Of a DNA stretch of 64,000 nt, positions 16,371 through 23,874 are shown one piece after another. The DNA comes from Micromonospora fulviviridis. GTDB lineage: Bacteria; Actinomycetota; Actinomycetes; Mycobacteriales; Micromonosporaceae. The notes beneath the pieces are model-generated. The model worked only from the letters and a program-made list of their open reading frames with translations. It was not told the DNA's origin and did no database searches. The stretch's first letter is position 1; every line of letters begins with the position of its first letter. The stretch spans positions 562,521-626,520 of the forward strand of contig NZ_BMRA01000001.1 of NCBI RefSeq assembly GCF_014648395.1, in the 5' to 3' direction. The translations under genes and the position numbers were made by a program.

Positions 16371-18050
16371 GTGAGCGGTGGACCACTGATCGTGCAGTCG
16401 GACAAGACCCTGCTGCTGGAGATCGACCACCCCGACGCCCAGGCGTGCCGGATGGCGATCGCGCCCTTCGCCGAGCTGGAGCGCTCCCCCGAGCACGTGC
16501 ACACCTACCGGCTCACCCCGCTGGGGCTGTGGAACGCCCGGGCCGCCGGCCACGACGCCGAGGGCGTGGTGGACACGCTGATCAAGTACTCCCGCTACCC
16601 GGTGCCGCACGCGCTGCTGGTCGACGTGGCCGAGACCATGGACAGGTACGGCCGGCTCCAGCTCGCCAACGACCCGGCGCACGGCCTGGTGCTCCGCGCG
16701 CTGGACCGGGTGGTGCTCATCGAGGTCGCCAAGAGCAAGAAGCTCGCCGGGATGCTCGGCCCGAAGCTCGACGACGACACCATCCAGGTGCACCCCTCCG
16801 AGCGCGGCCGGCTCAAGCAGGCGCTGCTCAAGCTCGGCTGGCCCGCCGAGGACCTGGCCGGCTACGTGGACGGCGAGGCGCACCCCATCGAGCTGGCCGA
16901 GTCCGGCAAGGACGGCGGCAAGCCGTGGACGCTGCGGTCGTACCAGCGGGAGGCCGTCGAGGCGTTCTGGGCCGGCGGCTCCGGTGTGGTGGTGCTCCCC
17001 TGCGGCGCCGGCAAGACGCTGGTCGGCGCGGCGGCCATGGCCGAGGCCAAGGCGACCACGCTCATCCTGGTCACCAACACGGTCGCCGGCCGGCAGTGGA
17101 AGCGCGAGCTGATCGCCCGCACCTCGCTCACCGAGGAGGAGATCGGCGAGTACTCGGGCGAGCGCAAGGAGATCCGCCCGGTCACCATCGCCACGTACCA
17201 GGTGCTCACCTCGCGGCGCGGCGGCGCGTTCACCCACCTCGACCTGTTCGGCGCCCGCGACTGGGGCCTGGTCGTCTACGACGAGGTGCACCTGCTGCCC
17301 GCGCCGATCTTCCGCTTCACCGCGGACCTCCAGGCCCGCCGCCGGCTCGGCCTCACGGCGACCCTGGTACGCGAGGACGGCCGCGAGGGCGACGTGTTCA
17401 GCCTGATCGGCCCGAAGCGGTACGACGCGCCGTGGAAGGACATCGAGTCGCAGGGCTGGATCGCGCCGGCCGAGTGCACCGAGGTACGGGTGACCCTGAC
17501 CGACGCGGAGCGGCTGGCGTACGCGACGGCGGAGGCCGAGGAGCGGTACCGGATGGCGGCTACCGCCCGGACGAAGTTGCCGGTGGTGCGGGCGCTCGTG
17601 GATCGGCACCCGGACGAGCAGGTGCTGGTCATTGGCGGGTACATCGACCAGTTGCACCAGCTTGGGGAGTACCTGGACGCGCCGATCGTGCAGGGGTCGA
17701 CGACCAACAAGGAGCGGGAGCGGCTGTTCGACGCGTTCCGGTCGGGGGAGGTCCGGACGTTGGTGATCTCCAAGGTCGGGAACTTCTCGATCGACCTGCC
17801 TGAAGCCGCCGTGGCGATTCAGGTGTCGGGGACCTTCGGGTCTCGGCAGGAGGAGGCGCAGCGGCTGGGGCGGGTGCTCCGGCCGAAGGCCGATGGGCGG
17901 CAGGCGCACTTCTACACCGTCGTCTCGCGGGACACGATCGACACGGAGTACGCGGCTCACCGACAGCGGTTCCTGGCCGAGCAGGGGTACGCGTACACGA
18001 TTGTGGACGCCGATGACGTACTCGGCCCGAAACTGCCGACGATCGACTAG
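16371..18050 (+). CDS. XPB/Ssl2-type DNA repair helicase
   Basis: A 559-residue superfamily 2 helicase, the bacterial homologue of eukaryotic XPB (3'-5' DNA translocase). Residues about 5-130 form the Helicase_C_3 domain, then motif Q/I with CGAGKT near residues 211-216, motif II DEVH (304-307), motif III LTATLVRED, and the C-terminal lobe with motif VI QRLGRVLRPK (about 497-506). GTG 16371 has GGAGAGGA 9 bases upstream. Third-position GC falls in the last 500 bases, near the border with the accessory islet. Nucleotide excision repair or transcription-coupled repair is the inferred role. Confidence 0.92.
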   Translation: MSGGPLIVQSDKTLLLEIDHPDAQACRMAIAPFAELERSPEHVHTYRLTPLGLWNARAAGHDAEGVVDTLIKYSRYPVPHALLVDVAETMDRYGRLQLANDPAHGLVLRALDRVVLIEVAKSKKLAGMLGPKLDDDTIQVHPSERGRLKQALLKLGWPAEDLAGYVDGEAHPIELAESGKDGGKPWTLRSYQREAVEAFWAGGSGVVVLPCGAGKTLVGAAAMAEAKATTLILVTNTVAGRQWKRELIARTSLTEEEIGEYSGERKEIRPVTIATYQVLTSRRGGAFTHLDLFGARDWGLVVYDEVHLLPAPIFRFTADLQARRRLGLTATLVREDGREGDVFSLIGPKRYDAPWKDIESQGWIAPAECTEVRVTLTDAERLAYATAEAEERYRMAATARTKLPVVRALVDRHPDEQVLVIGGYIDQLHQLGEYLDAPIVQGSTTNKERERLFDAFRSGEVRTLVISKVGNFSIDLPEAAVAIQVSGTFGSRQEEAQRLGRVLRPKADGRQAHFYTVVSRDTIDTEYAAHRQRFLAEQGYAYTIVDADDVLGPKLPTID

Positions 18051-18051
18051 C

Positions 18052-18072
18052 CGACTCACGTCTTACGAGTCG
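18052..18072 (+). terminator. Weak stem-loop after the XPB gene
   Basis: CGACTC at 18052-18057 pairs with GAGTCG at 18067-18072 around a 9-base loop, directly after the helicase stop. The stem is short; it is listed only because no better terminator is seen before the accessory islet. Confidence 0.3.
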
Positions 18073-18218
18073 TGGCCGGGCGCTGGTCCATCTGGTCCCC
18101 TTATTCGACCCGATGCCCCGGTCCGTTATTGTCCCGCTGCTCTTCGCCGGTTTGGCTGCTCGGCGAGCCCCCGTAGGATTCCCGGTGACGTGAGCCGGAA
18201 GACCGCGCGCCTGTCGGA

Positions 18219-18624
18219 TCAAACGGTGTGCACCAGCCGGAAACGCTGTGCCAGCACCAGGGTGTTGTCGTCGACCCTGAAGTCTCGGTCGCCAAGCTGC
18301 CCGCGCACTTCCTCGCTCTGCCAGAACGCCTCGTGCCGGGCCCGCCACTGCACAACAGACTCATCTCCCTCGCCCTCGTCGAGGGCTGTTGCAGATCAAC
18401 ATCGGCGAGCCGGACTACACGCACCTCGTTCAGCTCGATCACCGCGACGCGCCGGCCCTCAAGTCCACCACCGCCGACCGCTGGCCGACCTGAGGCAGCG
18501 GCTCATTCGCGCACTGATATCCGAGCACAATGCTGAAGGCCGAGGACTTCGCACCAGACAGGATGGCCGCCACCAGATTGTCTCGCAGCGGCCCGGGAAC
18601 GCGGCTCCGTCAGAGGAAGATCAT
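18219..18624 (-). pseudogene. Decayed ASCH-domain protein gene
   Basis: Reading the minus strand from an ATG at 18624 gives pieces of one ASCH-domain protein in three frames. Frame one has MIFL, a TGA, then VPGPLRDNLVAAIL through EPLPQVGQRSAVVD (18600 to about 18463). Frame two has GRRVAVIELNEVRVVRLADV (about 18456-18390). Frame three has DEGEGDESVVQWRARHEAFW through VDDNTLVLAQRFRLVHTV and a stop at 18219. The order and near-full length (about 135 codons) match ASCH proteins of the YqfB/COG4405-like group, which bind or act on RNA or modified nucleosides. At least two frameshifts and one stop make it non-functional. Confidence 0.8.
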
Positions 18625-19036
18625 CGATCCACGCGGGAAGGGTAAGCGAACCAGCGACCCGCCACTGACTGATATCTCGCCTAAAGCGAGATGCAGCGTG
18701 TCCGTCCTTGTACAGGTGCGCCTCGCGCCGAAAAGTGTCTGAATGCTGTCAGAAGCGACCTAGCTCCATGTCCGCCGGCGGCACCAACCGCCGGGACCAA
18801 GCCACCGCCCCGGCACGTGTTGACGAAGCAGCAGCGCAAGGGCCTGCTACGGACTCGGTGGGACCGGGTCATCAGCCCTCAGCCGCTCCCCACAATGAAT
18901 AGCAGTCAAGGGCGATATCAAGCATACTGTCCCATAAAAAGGTGATTAGCGGTTGTTGTTACATGAGGGTTGCCAGATCTTTCACCCTCATGCTAATTGT
19001 TAGCTAGCAACTACTGTCCGATCAAAAGACGAGGAT
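18625..19036. other. 412-base AT-richer stretch without a convincing gene
   Basis: It contains the probable dead promoter of the ASCH pseudogene, a small hairpin (ATCTCGC with GCGAGAT around a 5-base loop, about 18674-18692), short open frames on both strands with no recognisable product, and near its right end the inverted repeats before the ATPase gene. GC content drops visibly here from about 18,900 on. A 44-codon frame from ATG 18768 was considered but has no ribosome site or known pattern. Confidence 0.5.
18962..19004 (+). promoter_or_regulatory. Paired inverted repeats upstream of the ATPase gene
   Basis: CATGAGGGT at 18962-18970 is perfectly repeated in inverse at 18984-18992 (13-base spacer), followed at once by GCTAA-TTG-TTAGC at 18992-19004. 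Both sit 33-75 bases before the ATPase start in AT-rich DNA. They could be operators or an RNA stem-loop in the leader; which cannot be told from sequence. Confidence 0.45.
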
Positions 19037-20719
19037 GTGTTGCTCGTGCCGAGAACTCGTCGACTCCGGAGCGACTTCAATCTGGGAGCCGGGCAGGCGG
19101 AGGCCGACCCTCTTCTCAGTGAAGCTTTCTACGAATCAGGCGATTACTGCGCCATTCGCTCGCGTCGGGATCCTCGTTGCTTTGTTGTTGCACGAACGGG
19201 TGCGGGAAAATCAGCAGCGCTCACCCGCTTGGAGGAGGAGTTTCCAGGCAAGGTAATCAGAATTGCCCCACAGGACTTGTCGCTCCCCTACATCACTGAT
19301 ATGCAGGCCGTGAAATACCTGGATCAGCTTGACGTTCGGCTCGATCTCTTCTTTGAAGCGCTCTGGAAACATGTTTTGCTCGTCGAGATCATTCGACACA
19401 GGTATAACGTTGATTCGCCTGTGGCCAAGCAGAACTTCCTCCGGTCGCTTATGGAGAAGATAAGCCGTGACCCCGGGAAGCGCGAAGCGCTGAAATACCT
19501 CGAAGAATTCGAGGGCAAATTCTGGTGCGAAACCGATCAGCGGGTCCGAGAAATCGTGGAGAAGTTTGAGAGAAGCGTCGAGCGAGATGCGGGCGCAAAA
19601 CTTGCCATAGCCGGGCAGGGTGGAAATGTCAGCGGCAAAGGCCGGGTCGGAACCTCAAGCGAATCTCGGACCGAGGAAGCTGAGCGCTATCAGCGGATTG
19701 TCAACGAGACGCAGCTTGCTCGACTAAACAAGATGATATCCGTCCTGAATGAGGATATTATCGATAGTCCTCAGAATGCTGTCTATGTGATCATAGATGA
19801 CCTGGATACCCAGTGGGTCGACGAGCGGCTTTCCAACGATCTAGTGCGATGCCTATTCAGTGCAGTTCTAAGCCTGAAGCGGGTTCAGAACCTAAAGGTT
19901 CTAGTGGCACTCCGAACCAACATTTTCGAAACAATCGACTTCGGACAGCGTGGGGCCCAAGGGGAGAAGTTCCGTTCCCTCGTGCTGAACATGAAGTGGA
20001 CACGTGCAGACTTGCGAGAACTTCTGGACGAGAGAGCGCGAGCGGCAGGGCGTGAGGCTGGTCTTGAAATCGACTCAATGGCGGACGTTATCCCGCATGG
20101 CAACTCGCGCCGCGGTGACCCCATGGATCACATTCTCGATCGCACACTCCTGAGGCCACGAGATGCCATTTCCTACCTAAACGAGTGTTTCAGCTCGGCC
20201 ATCGGCGGTGGGAATCGACTGACGTGGGAGGACATTAGCGGTTCAGAACGGGCCTACTCAACAGATCGGCTGTTGGCGCTCCGCGATGAGTGGGGCCCGT
20301 CGTATCCCGGAGTCATCGACGCCTTCGAGGTCTTTCGTGGATGTTCTTACCCTATGACCCGAACCGATTTCCAGAGCCGTCTCGACGAAGTAATGCTGCT
20401 GCCCGCAAAGAGAAACTTCGCGGGCGTCGAGTGGGTTGAATCGCTCTCTCGAAACATGTGGAACTCGGGCGATGGAAAACTGGACTGGATGAAGGTCTAC
20501 AAACCCCTCACTGCCCTCTTCTTCAAGTTCGGCTTCATGGGGTGCCGCGAGGGCAGAAGCCCAGAGGTCGTCTACTCACATGATGATCCCGATCATGTAG
20601 ACCATCACGTGAGGCTCGGCCCCGACTGCGAATTCTTTATCCATCCAGCTTTTCATTGCGCCCTGGATGTGCAACTCGCCGAGTCAGAGTGGCGGCGCCT
20701 ATCAAGCCACCGTCACTAA
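19037..20719 (+). CDS. P-loop ATPase, Sll1717-family-like
   Basis: A 560-residue protein with an early Walker A motif, ARTGAGKS (residues 52-59), a Walker B motif VYVIIDDLD (about 249-257), and a sensor-like strand VALRTNIFE (about 289-297) followed by a basic K-F-R and an N-M-K-W segment; RPRDAISYLNECF near 380 resembles a sensor-2 helix. This pattern (AEADPLL before Walker A, RT.IFE after Walker B) matches P-loop ATPases of the Sll1717 type and recalls KAP NTPases. The C-terminal 160 residues are unassigned. Codons are far less GC-rich than the neighbours, implying transfer. GTG 19037 or 19046 (GAGGA 10 bases upstream) may be the start. Function unproven; defence is a hypothesis. Confidence 0.72.
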   Translation: MLLVPRTRRLRSDFNLGAGQAEADPLLSEAFYESGDYCAIRSRRDPRCFVVARTGAGKSAALTRLEEEFPGKVIRIAPQDLSLPYITDMQAVKYLDQLDVRLDLFFEALWKHVLLVEIIRHRYNVDSPVAKQNFLRSLMEKISRDPGKREALKYLEEFEGKFWCETDQRVREIVEKFERSVERDAGAKLAIAGQGGNVSGKGRVGTSSESRTEEAERYQRIVNETQLARLNKMISVLNEDIIDSPQNAVYVIIDDLDTQWVDERLSNDLVRCLFSAVLSLKRVQNLKVLVALRTNIFETIDFGQRGAQGEKFRSLVLNMKWTRADLRELLDERARAAGREAGLEIDSMADVIPHGNSRRGDPMDHILDRTLLRPRDAISYLNECFSSAIGGGNRLTWEDISGSERAYSTDRLLALRDEWGPSYPGVIDAFEVFRGCSYPMTRTDFQSRLDEVMLLPAKRNFAGVEWVESLSRNMWNSGDGKLDWMKVYKPLTALFFKFGFMGCREGRSPEVVYSHDDPDHVDHHVRLGPDCEFFIHPAFHCALDVQLAESEWRRLSSHRH

Positions 20720-20993
20720 AGTGAAAGTGAAAGTCACCCACGACCCAACACTTCAGCCCGCCATTCTGTGGTACACCAGCTTAGGGCAACAAGGCTGGGC
20801 CGGTCTGACAAACGGGACGAGCATGCTCTGCCGCCTAGGCAAACGTCGTCGCAAATGGGCGTCGTTGGTCGCTTACGGTCGGCCCCTGAGGCCGTGCGAC
20901 GGCCCAGATCCGCGCCGCCACTCCCCCACGGACTACGACTGACCGCGGCTAGTCAACAGCTGGGTGGTTCGCAGCTACGTATACGCCCTTACC

Positions 20994-21182
20994 CTAGTGA
21001 CCTTCGATCAGCCCTTCGGCCTGAAGGATCAGGAGAGCGGATCGGACCGGCTCGGCGGAGACGCCGTAATGCGCAGACATCTCGCGCAGGGATGGCAGCT
21101 TCGACCCCGGGCCGTACTCGCCCGAGCTGATCTTGTCACGGATGTCCTGAGCAATGCGCTGACGGTCTGGGATTCGGGGCAT
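20994..21182 (-). CDS. Short GntR-type HTH regulator
   Basis: A 62-residue protein that is almost only a GntR winged helix: IPDRQRIAQDIRDKISSGEYG, then SKLPSLREMSAHYGVSAEPVRSALLIL and GLIEG. The usual C-terminal effector domain is absent, so it may bind DNA constitutively or with a partner. AGGAG lies 7 bases before ATG 21182, so the short start is secure even though the frame is open further upstream. It is divergent from the DivIVA-like gene. The 274 bases between it and the ATPase gene hold no gene I can support. Confidence 0.82.
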   Translation of the reverse strand: MPRIPDRQRIAQDIRDKISSGEYGPGSKLPSLREMSAHYGVSAEPVRSALLILQAEGLIEGH

Positions 21183-21242
21183 GGCAACTCCTGGTAGGCC
21201 CCAAGATCCTCCCACGCCGCCACCTCGGCAGCCAACACTTCG

Positions 21243-21289
21243 CGTGCTTAGCATGTTCGGCTCTTGTTCTTTGCATGCTTTGCATTGTA
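21243..21289 (-). promoter_or_regulatory. Promoter and repeat-bearing leader of the gntR-like gene
   Basis: On the minus strand a TACAAT -10-like box (21289-21284) is followed by two tandem copies of ATGCAAAG separated by one base, then a third related CATGCTAAG at about 21255-21247. The start codon is about 100 bases further on. Repeats directly after the -10 suit an autoregulatory operator. Confidence 0.5.
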
Positions 21290-21456
21290 GGTTGGACCTC
21301 GGAAGCCCGGCACTGGAACGCCTGGTAGGCAGCCGGCCCTCCCGGTTGGGCATCCACCGTCGCTGGCACGGCCAACTTCGCTCGTCGGCTGTGCCAGCAC
21401 CCCAACGCTGAACGCAAGGCGTCCCTGCTGCGTGCCCCGACCAGGCCGCAGGGCAG

Positions 21457-21492
21457 GGCGGCCTCCGCCGACCGCAACCGGCGGAGGCCGCC
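21457..21492. terminator. Perfect 14-bp hairpin before the DivIVA-like gene
   Basis: GGCGGCCTCCGCCG at 21457-21470 pairs with 21479-21492 around an 8-base loop. No gene ends here, so it is either an insulating terminator between the divergent regulator and the DivIVA-like gene, or an attenuator in the latter's leader. Confidence 0.5.
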
Positions 21493-21532
21493 CCACCACA
21501 CTTCGACGCGACCCGACGAAGGGCGGTCCCCC

Positions 21533-21820
21533 GTGCGCAACCTGATCCGTCGGCTGGCAGGCCGACGCGAAGAGGAACAACCAACCGCACAAACCAACAG
21601 AAGACAGCCCCTCCGCCCCTGGCAGATCCGCGAGCGCTGCTTCAACGTCCGCCGGCGCGGCCTGGACCCCGTCGAGATCCGCACCTTCCTGCACCAGGTG
21701 GCCGACGAACTCACCGTCGCGCAGACCGCCCTAAGAGCAGTGCAGGAAGAGAATGTCCGCATCAAGAACGCCCTGCGCACCTGGCAGAGCGCCCAATCGG
21801 CGAACCGCCTCTACCGATGA
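21533..21820 (+). CDS. DivIVA-like small protein
   Basis: A 95-residue protein: a basic N-terminus (RNLIRRLAGRR), then a DivIVA N-terminal-like motif (LRPWQIRERCFNVRRRGLDP) and a coiled-coil helix (VEIRTFLHQVADELTVAQTALRAVQEENVRIK). DivIVA proteins bind curved membranes and organise polar growth, but this one is far shorter than Wag31/DivIVA and lacks its long coiled coil. GTG 21533 is the start. Its stop overlaps the next start (ATGA), so the two are coupled. Similar short DivIVA genes beside short GntR genes occur in actinomycete accessory regions (recollection, not searched). Confidence 0.7.
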   Translation: MRNLIRRLAGRREEEQPTAQTNRRQPLRPWQIRERCFNVRRRGLDPVEIRTFLHQVADELTVAQTALRAVQEENVRIKNALRTWQSAQSANRLYR

Positions 21821-22083
21821 CCGACCGCTGGGTGATCCACCTGCCCGTCACCGCCCCCGATCTGCACCGCGCCCGGATCTTCGCCCGCACCGCCGCCCGC
21901 CTGCTGGCCCAGCTCAGCGCCCGTGTCGAGCCCGGCGGCGTGACCGTGTCGGCCGAGGACCAGCAGTGCGTACGTCATTGGGTCTTCTGCGACCGCCCAC
22001 TGCCCGGCGGCGGCCGCTGCGCCCTGCCAATCGACCACACCTCGCCCTGCGCACGCCGCGCACCCTGGCTCACCCGCCGCTGA
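21817..22083 (+). CDS. Small protein with Cys/His cluster
   Basis: An 88-residue protein. The N-terminal half (DRWVIHLPVTAPDLHRARIFARTAARLL) looks helical; the C-terminal half has C-x8-C-x4-DH-x3-C (in the segment around FCDRPLPGGGRCALP), a plausible single zinc site. Function unknown. The ATG overlaps the DivIVA-like stop by 4 bases, so the products are made together and may interact. Confidence 0.6.
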   Translation: MTDRWVIHLPVTAPDLHRARIFARTAARLLAQLSARVEPGGVTVSAEDQQCVRHWVFCDRPLPGGGRCALPIDHTSPCARRAPWLTRR

Positions 22084-22220
22084 GCACGACCGATGCCGGG
22101 GCCAGTGGTGGCGGAATGGCGGCTGTCCCAGCGGGTACGCGGACTCGAGGCAGGGCGGGTAGACGCCATGCCGCGGAAGCGCCATCTCCGATCTGACGCA
22201 CGAGAGAAGAGAGGCACGCG

Positions 22221-22343
22221 ATGAAGGACAGAATTCTCACGCCGATCAAAAGGGCGACAAAGAGCATCCAGGTGCGCCGTAAACGGGGAGATTCCCTGAT
22301 CACCAGGGCGAAGGCCACCCGGCCCGGCCGGCTCTTCCAGTAA
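22221..22343 (+). CDS. 40-residue basic protein (short ORF)
   Basis: ATG 22221 to TAA 22343 encodes 40 residues, of which 13 are Lys or Arg (MKDRILTPIKRATKSI... ending PGRLFQ). AGAGAGG lies 6-12 bases upstream. The TAA stop and mixed codon use differ from the GC-rich noncoding pattern around it. It follows the Cys-rich gene by 137 bases on the same strand and is followed by two hairpins. It could be a nucleic-acid-binding or membrane-active peptide; no homologue is recalled. Confidence 0.5.
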   Translation: MKDRILTPIKRATKSIQVRRKRGDSLITRAKATRPGRLFQ

Positions 22344-22402
22344 GCCCGACACACCGGATCGCCCGGACGATCGACCCGTCCGGTGAAGACAAGCACTGCC
22401 AG

Positions 22403-22432
22403 CGCGCTCGGCCTCCACGATGGCCGAGCGCG
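22403..22432. terminator. Perfect 11-bp bidirectional hairpin
   Basis: CGCGCTCGGCC at 22403-22413 pairs with 22422-22432 (8-base loop), 16 bases after the minus-strand GNAT stop and downstream of the plus-strand short ORF. A second imperfect inverted repeat lies at about 22352-22385. Confidence 0.65.
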
Positions 22433-22448
22433 TCGGGTTTACCGCAGG

Positions 22449-23303
22449 CTACGAACGCCGGCGCAGGTAGCGTGCCCGCCGGCCAAAGTCCTGGAATCCG
22501 AGCCGCCGGTACAGCTCAGCGGCCGGGTTGTCGTCGTTGACGCAGAGCCACGCCTCCCGCGCCCCGTCGGCCGCCAGACCCCGCAGCGCACGAGCCACCA
22601 GATAGGCCCCGACCCGCCGCCCCCGCCAGCCCGGAACGACGCCCACCTGGTCGATCCAGTTGTCGATGACGTTGACGAAGCCGACGGTGGCACCGTCGGG
22701 ACCGCGGGCGATGAGCGACAGGTCCGGCCGGTACTCGTCGTCCTCCCCCAGCTCACCCAGCCACTCCTCTGCCGCGGGCGCGGCGAAACCGGGCCGGTCG
22801 GCGAACGACGCCCGGTAGGTCTCGAACAGCTCGGCATCGAGTGTCACCGGCTCTGTGGTCACGCCGTCGGGACGTGCGACATCGGGGAGCGCCGTGAGGT
22901 CGTGCCGCTGCACCCACTCCATGAACGTCCGCTCGAAGCCGCGCGCCGTGAACAGCGCGTCCGCACCCGGGCTCCACGACTCGGTGGTCACCAGCAGGTC
23001 GGCGTCACCCGCCTGCTCGCCGGCCCAGCTCAGCAGCCGCCCGCCGAGACCCCGCCCCCGCCAGTCCGGATGCACCAGGCCGGTGCTGGTGGCCGGCTGC
23101 CCGCCCAGGCCGACCCCCACGGCCGCGACCAGGCCGCCGTCGTGCCAGGCGCCGAGGGTACGCGTCTGGAGCAGCCGCGCCCGCAACAGCGGGGTACGGG
23201 CGAACAGCGGCAACCCGCCGTCAACGGCTAGGTACGCCTCGGCCAGCCGGGTCAGCTCTCCGAGGTGCTCCTCGCCGAACTCTTTCCAGATGAGCCCGTC
23301 CAC
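22449..23303 (-). CDS. Tandem GNAT N-acetyltransferase
   Basis: A 284-residue protein with two GNAT folds. The first (about 1-130) has the acetyl-CoA loop HPDWRGRGLGGRLL; the second (about 150-284) has VVPGWRGRRVGAYL and ends with NPAAELYRRLGF. The double layout recalls mycothiol synthase (MshD), but similar tandem proteins of unknown substrate are common, so no symbol is given. GTG 23303 is the start. It is divergent from the DUF1801 gene. Confidence 0.82.
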   Translation of the reverse strand: MDGLIWKEFGEEHLGELTRLAEAYLAVDGGLPLFARTPLLRARLLQTRTLGAWHDGGLVAAVGVGLGGQPATSTGLVHPDWRGRGLGGRLLSWAGEQAGDADLLVTTESWSPGADALFTARGFERTFMEWVQRHDLTALPDVARPDGVTTEPVTLDAELFETYRASFADRPGFAAPAAEEWLGELGEDDEYRPDLSLIARGPDGATVGFVNVIDNWIDQVGVVPGWRGRRVGAYLVARALRGLAADGAREAWLCVNDDNPAAELYRRLGFQDFGRRARYLRRRS

Positions 23304-23423
23304 TCCCCACCCCCGGTAACAATCGCCGCCTACACAAGCCGGCAGCCCGCTGGGCAGTAGGCCCCGCGCCCGGGACCGGTGTCAACCGGATTCGCTGTCG
23401 TACTCACCTGGCAGCATCAGCAC

Positions 23424-23864
23424 ATGGCGACCTCGAAGCAGCCGGTGACCGTGCCGACCGACGCCAGCGTCGACGATTTCCTGGCGGCCGTGCCGGACGA
23501 CCGCCGACGGGCCGACGCCGAGCGCCTCTGCGCGCTGCTGCGCGAGGTCACCGGCGAGCCCCCGGTCATGTGGGGCCCGAGCATCGTGGGCTTCGGCACC
23601 TACCGCTACACCTACGAGAGCGGGCGCACGGGTGACTGGCCGCTGGTCGGCTTCTCGCCGCGCAAGCAGCAACTCGTCGTCTACCTGGTCGGCGGGTTCG
23701 AGGAACGCTACCCCTCGGTGATGGCCCGGCTCGGCCCGCACAAGACCGGCAAGGGCTGCCTCTACCTGAAGCGGCTCGACGACGTCGACGAAAGCGCCCT
23801 GCGCGAACTGGTCGACCGCACGGTCCGGGTGCACAAGGGCGTCGACCGGGCCAGCCGAGGCTGA
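23424..23864 (+). CDS. DUF1801 protein
   Basis: A 146-residue soluble protein of the DUF1801 (YdhG-like) family, recognised by DFLAAVPDDRRRADAERLCAL, the PPVMWGPSIVGFG stretch and the C-terminal GKGCLYLKRLDDVD. Function is unknown in the family. ATG 23424 is chosen; longer frames start in the divergent promoter region. Its stop lies 10 bases from the end of the convergent hydrolase gene. Confidence 0.82.
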   Translation: MATSKQPVTVPTDASVDDFLAAVPDDRRRADAERLCALLREVTGEPPVMWGPSIVGFGTYRYTYESGRTGDWPLVGFSPRKQQLVVYLVGGFEERYPSVMARLGPHKTGKGCLYLKRLDDVDESALRELVDRTVRVHKGVDRASRG

Positions 23865-23874
23865 CCAAGCAGGG

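Noticed and set aside
18691..18945. 84-codon frame in the AT-richer part of the islet
   Set aside because: No ribosome site, no recognisable pattern, and mixed composition typical of non-coding DNA.
20667..20942. 91-codon frame overlapping the ATPase 3' end
   Set aside because: Starts within the ATPase gene and has no conserved-looking segment.
22449..23303. Mycothiol synthase (mshD) identity for the tandem GNAT gene
   Set aside because: The double GNAT layout fits, but no MshD-specific residues could be confirmed, so no symbol was given.
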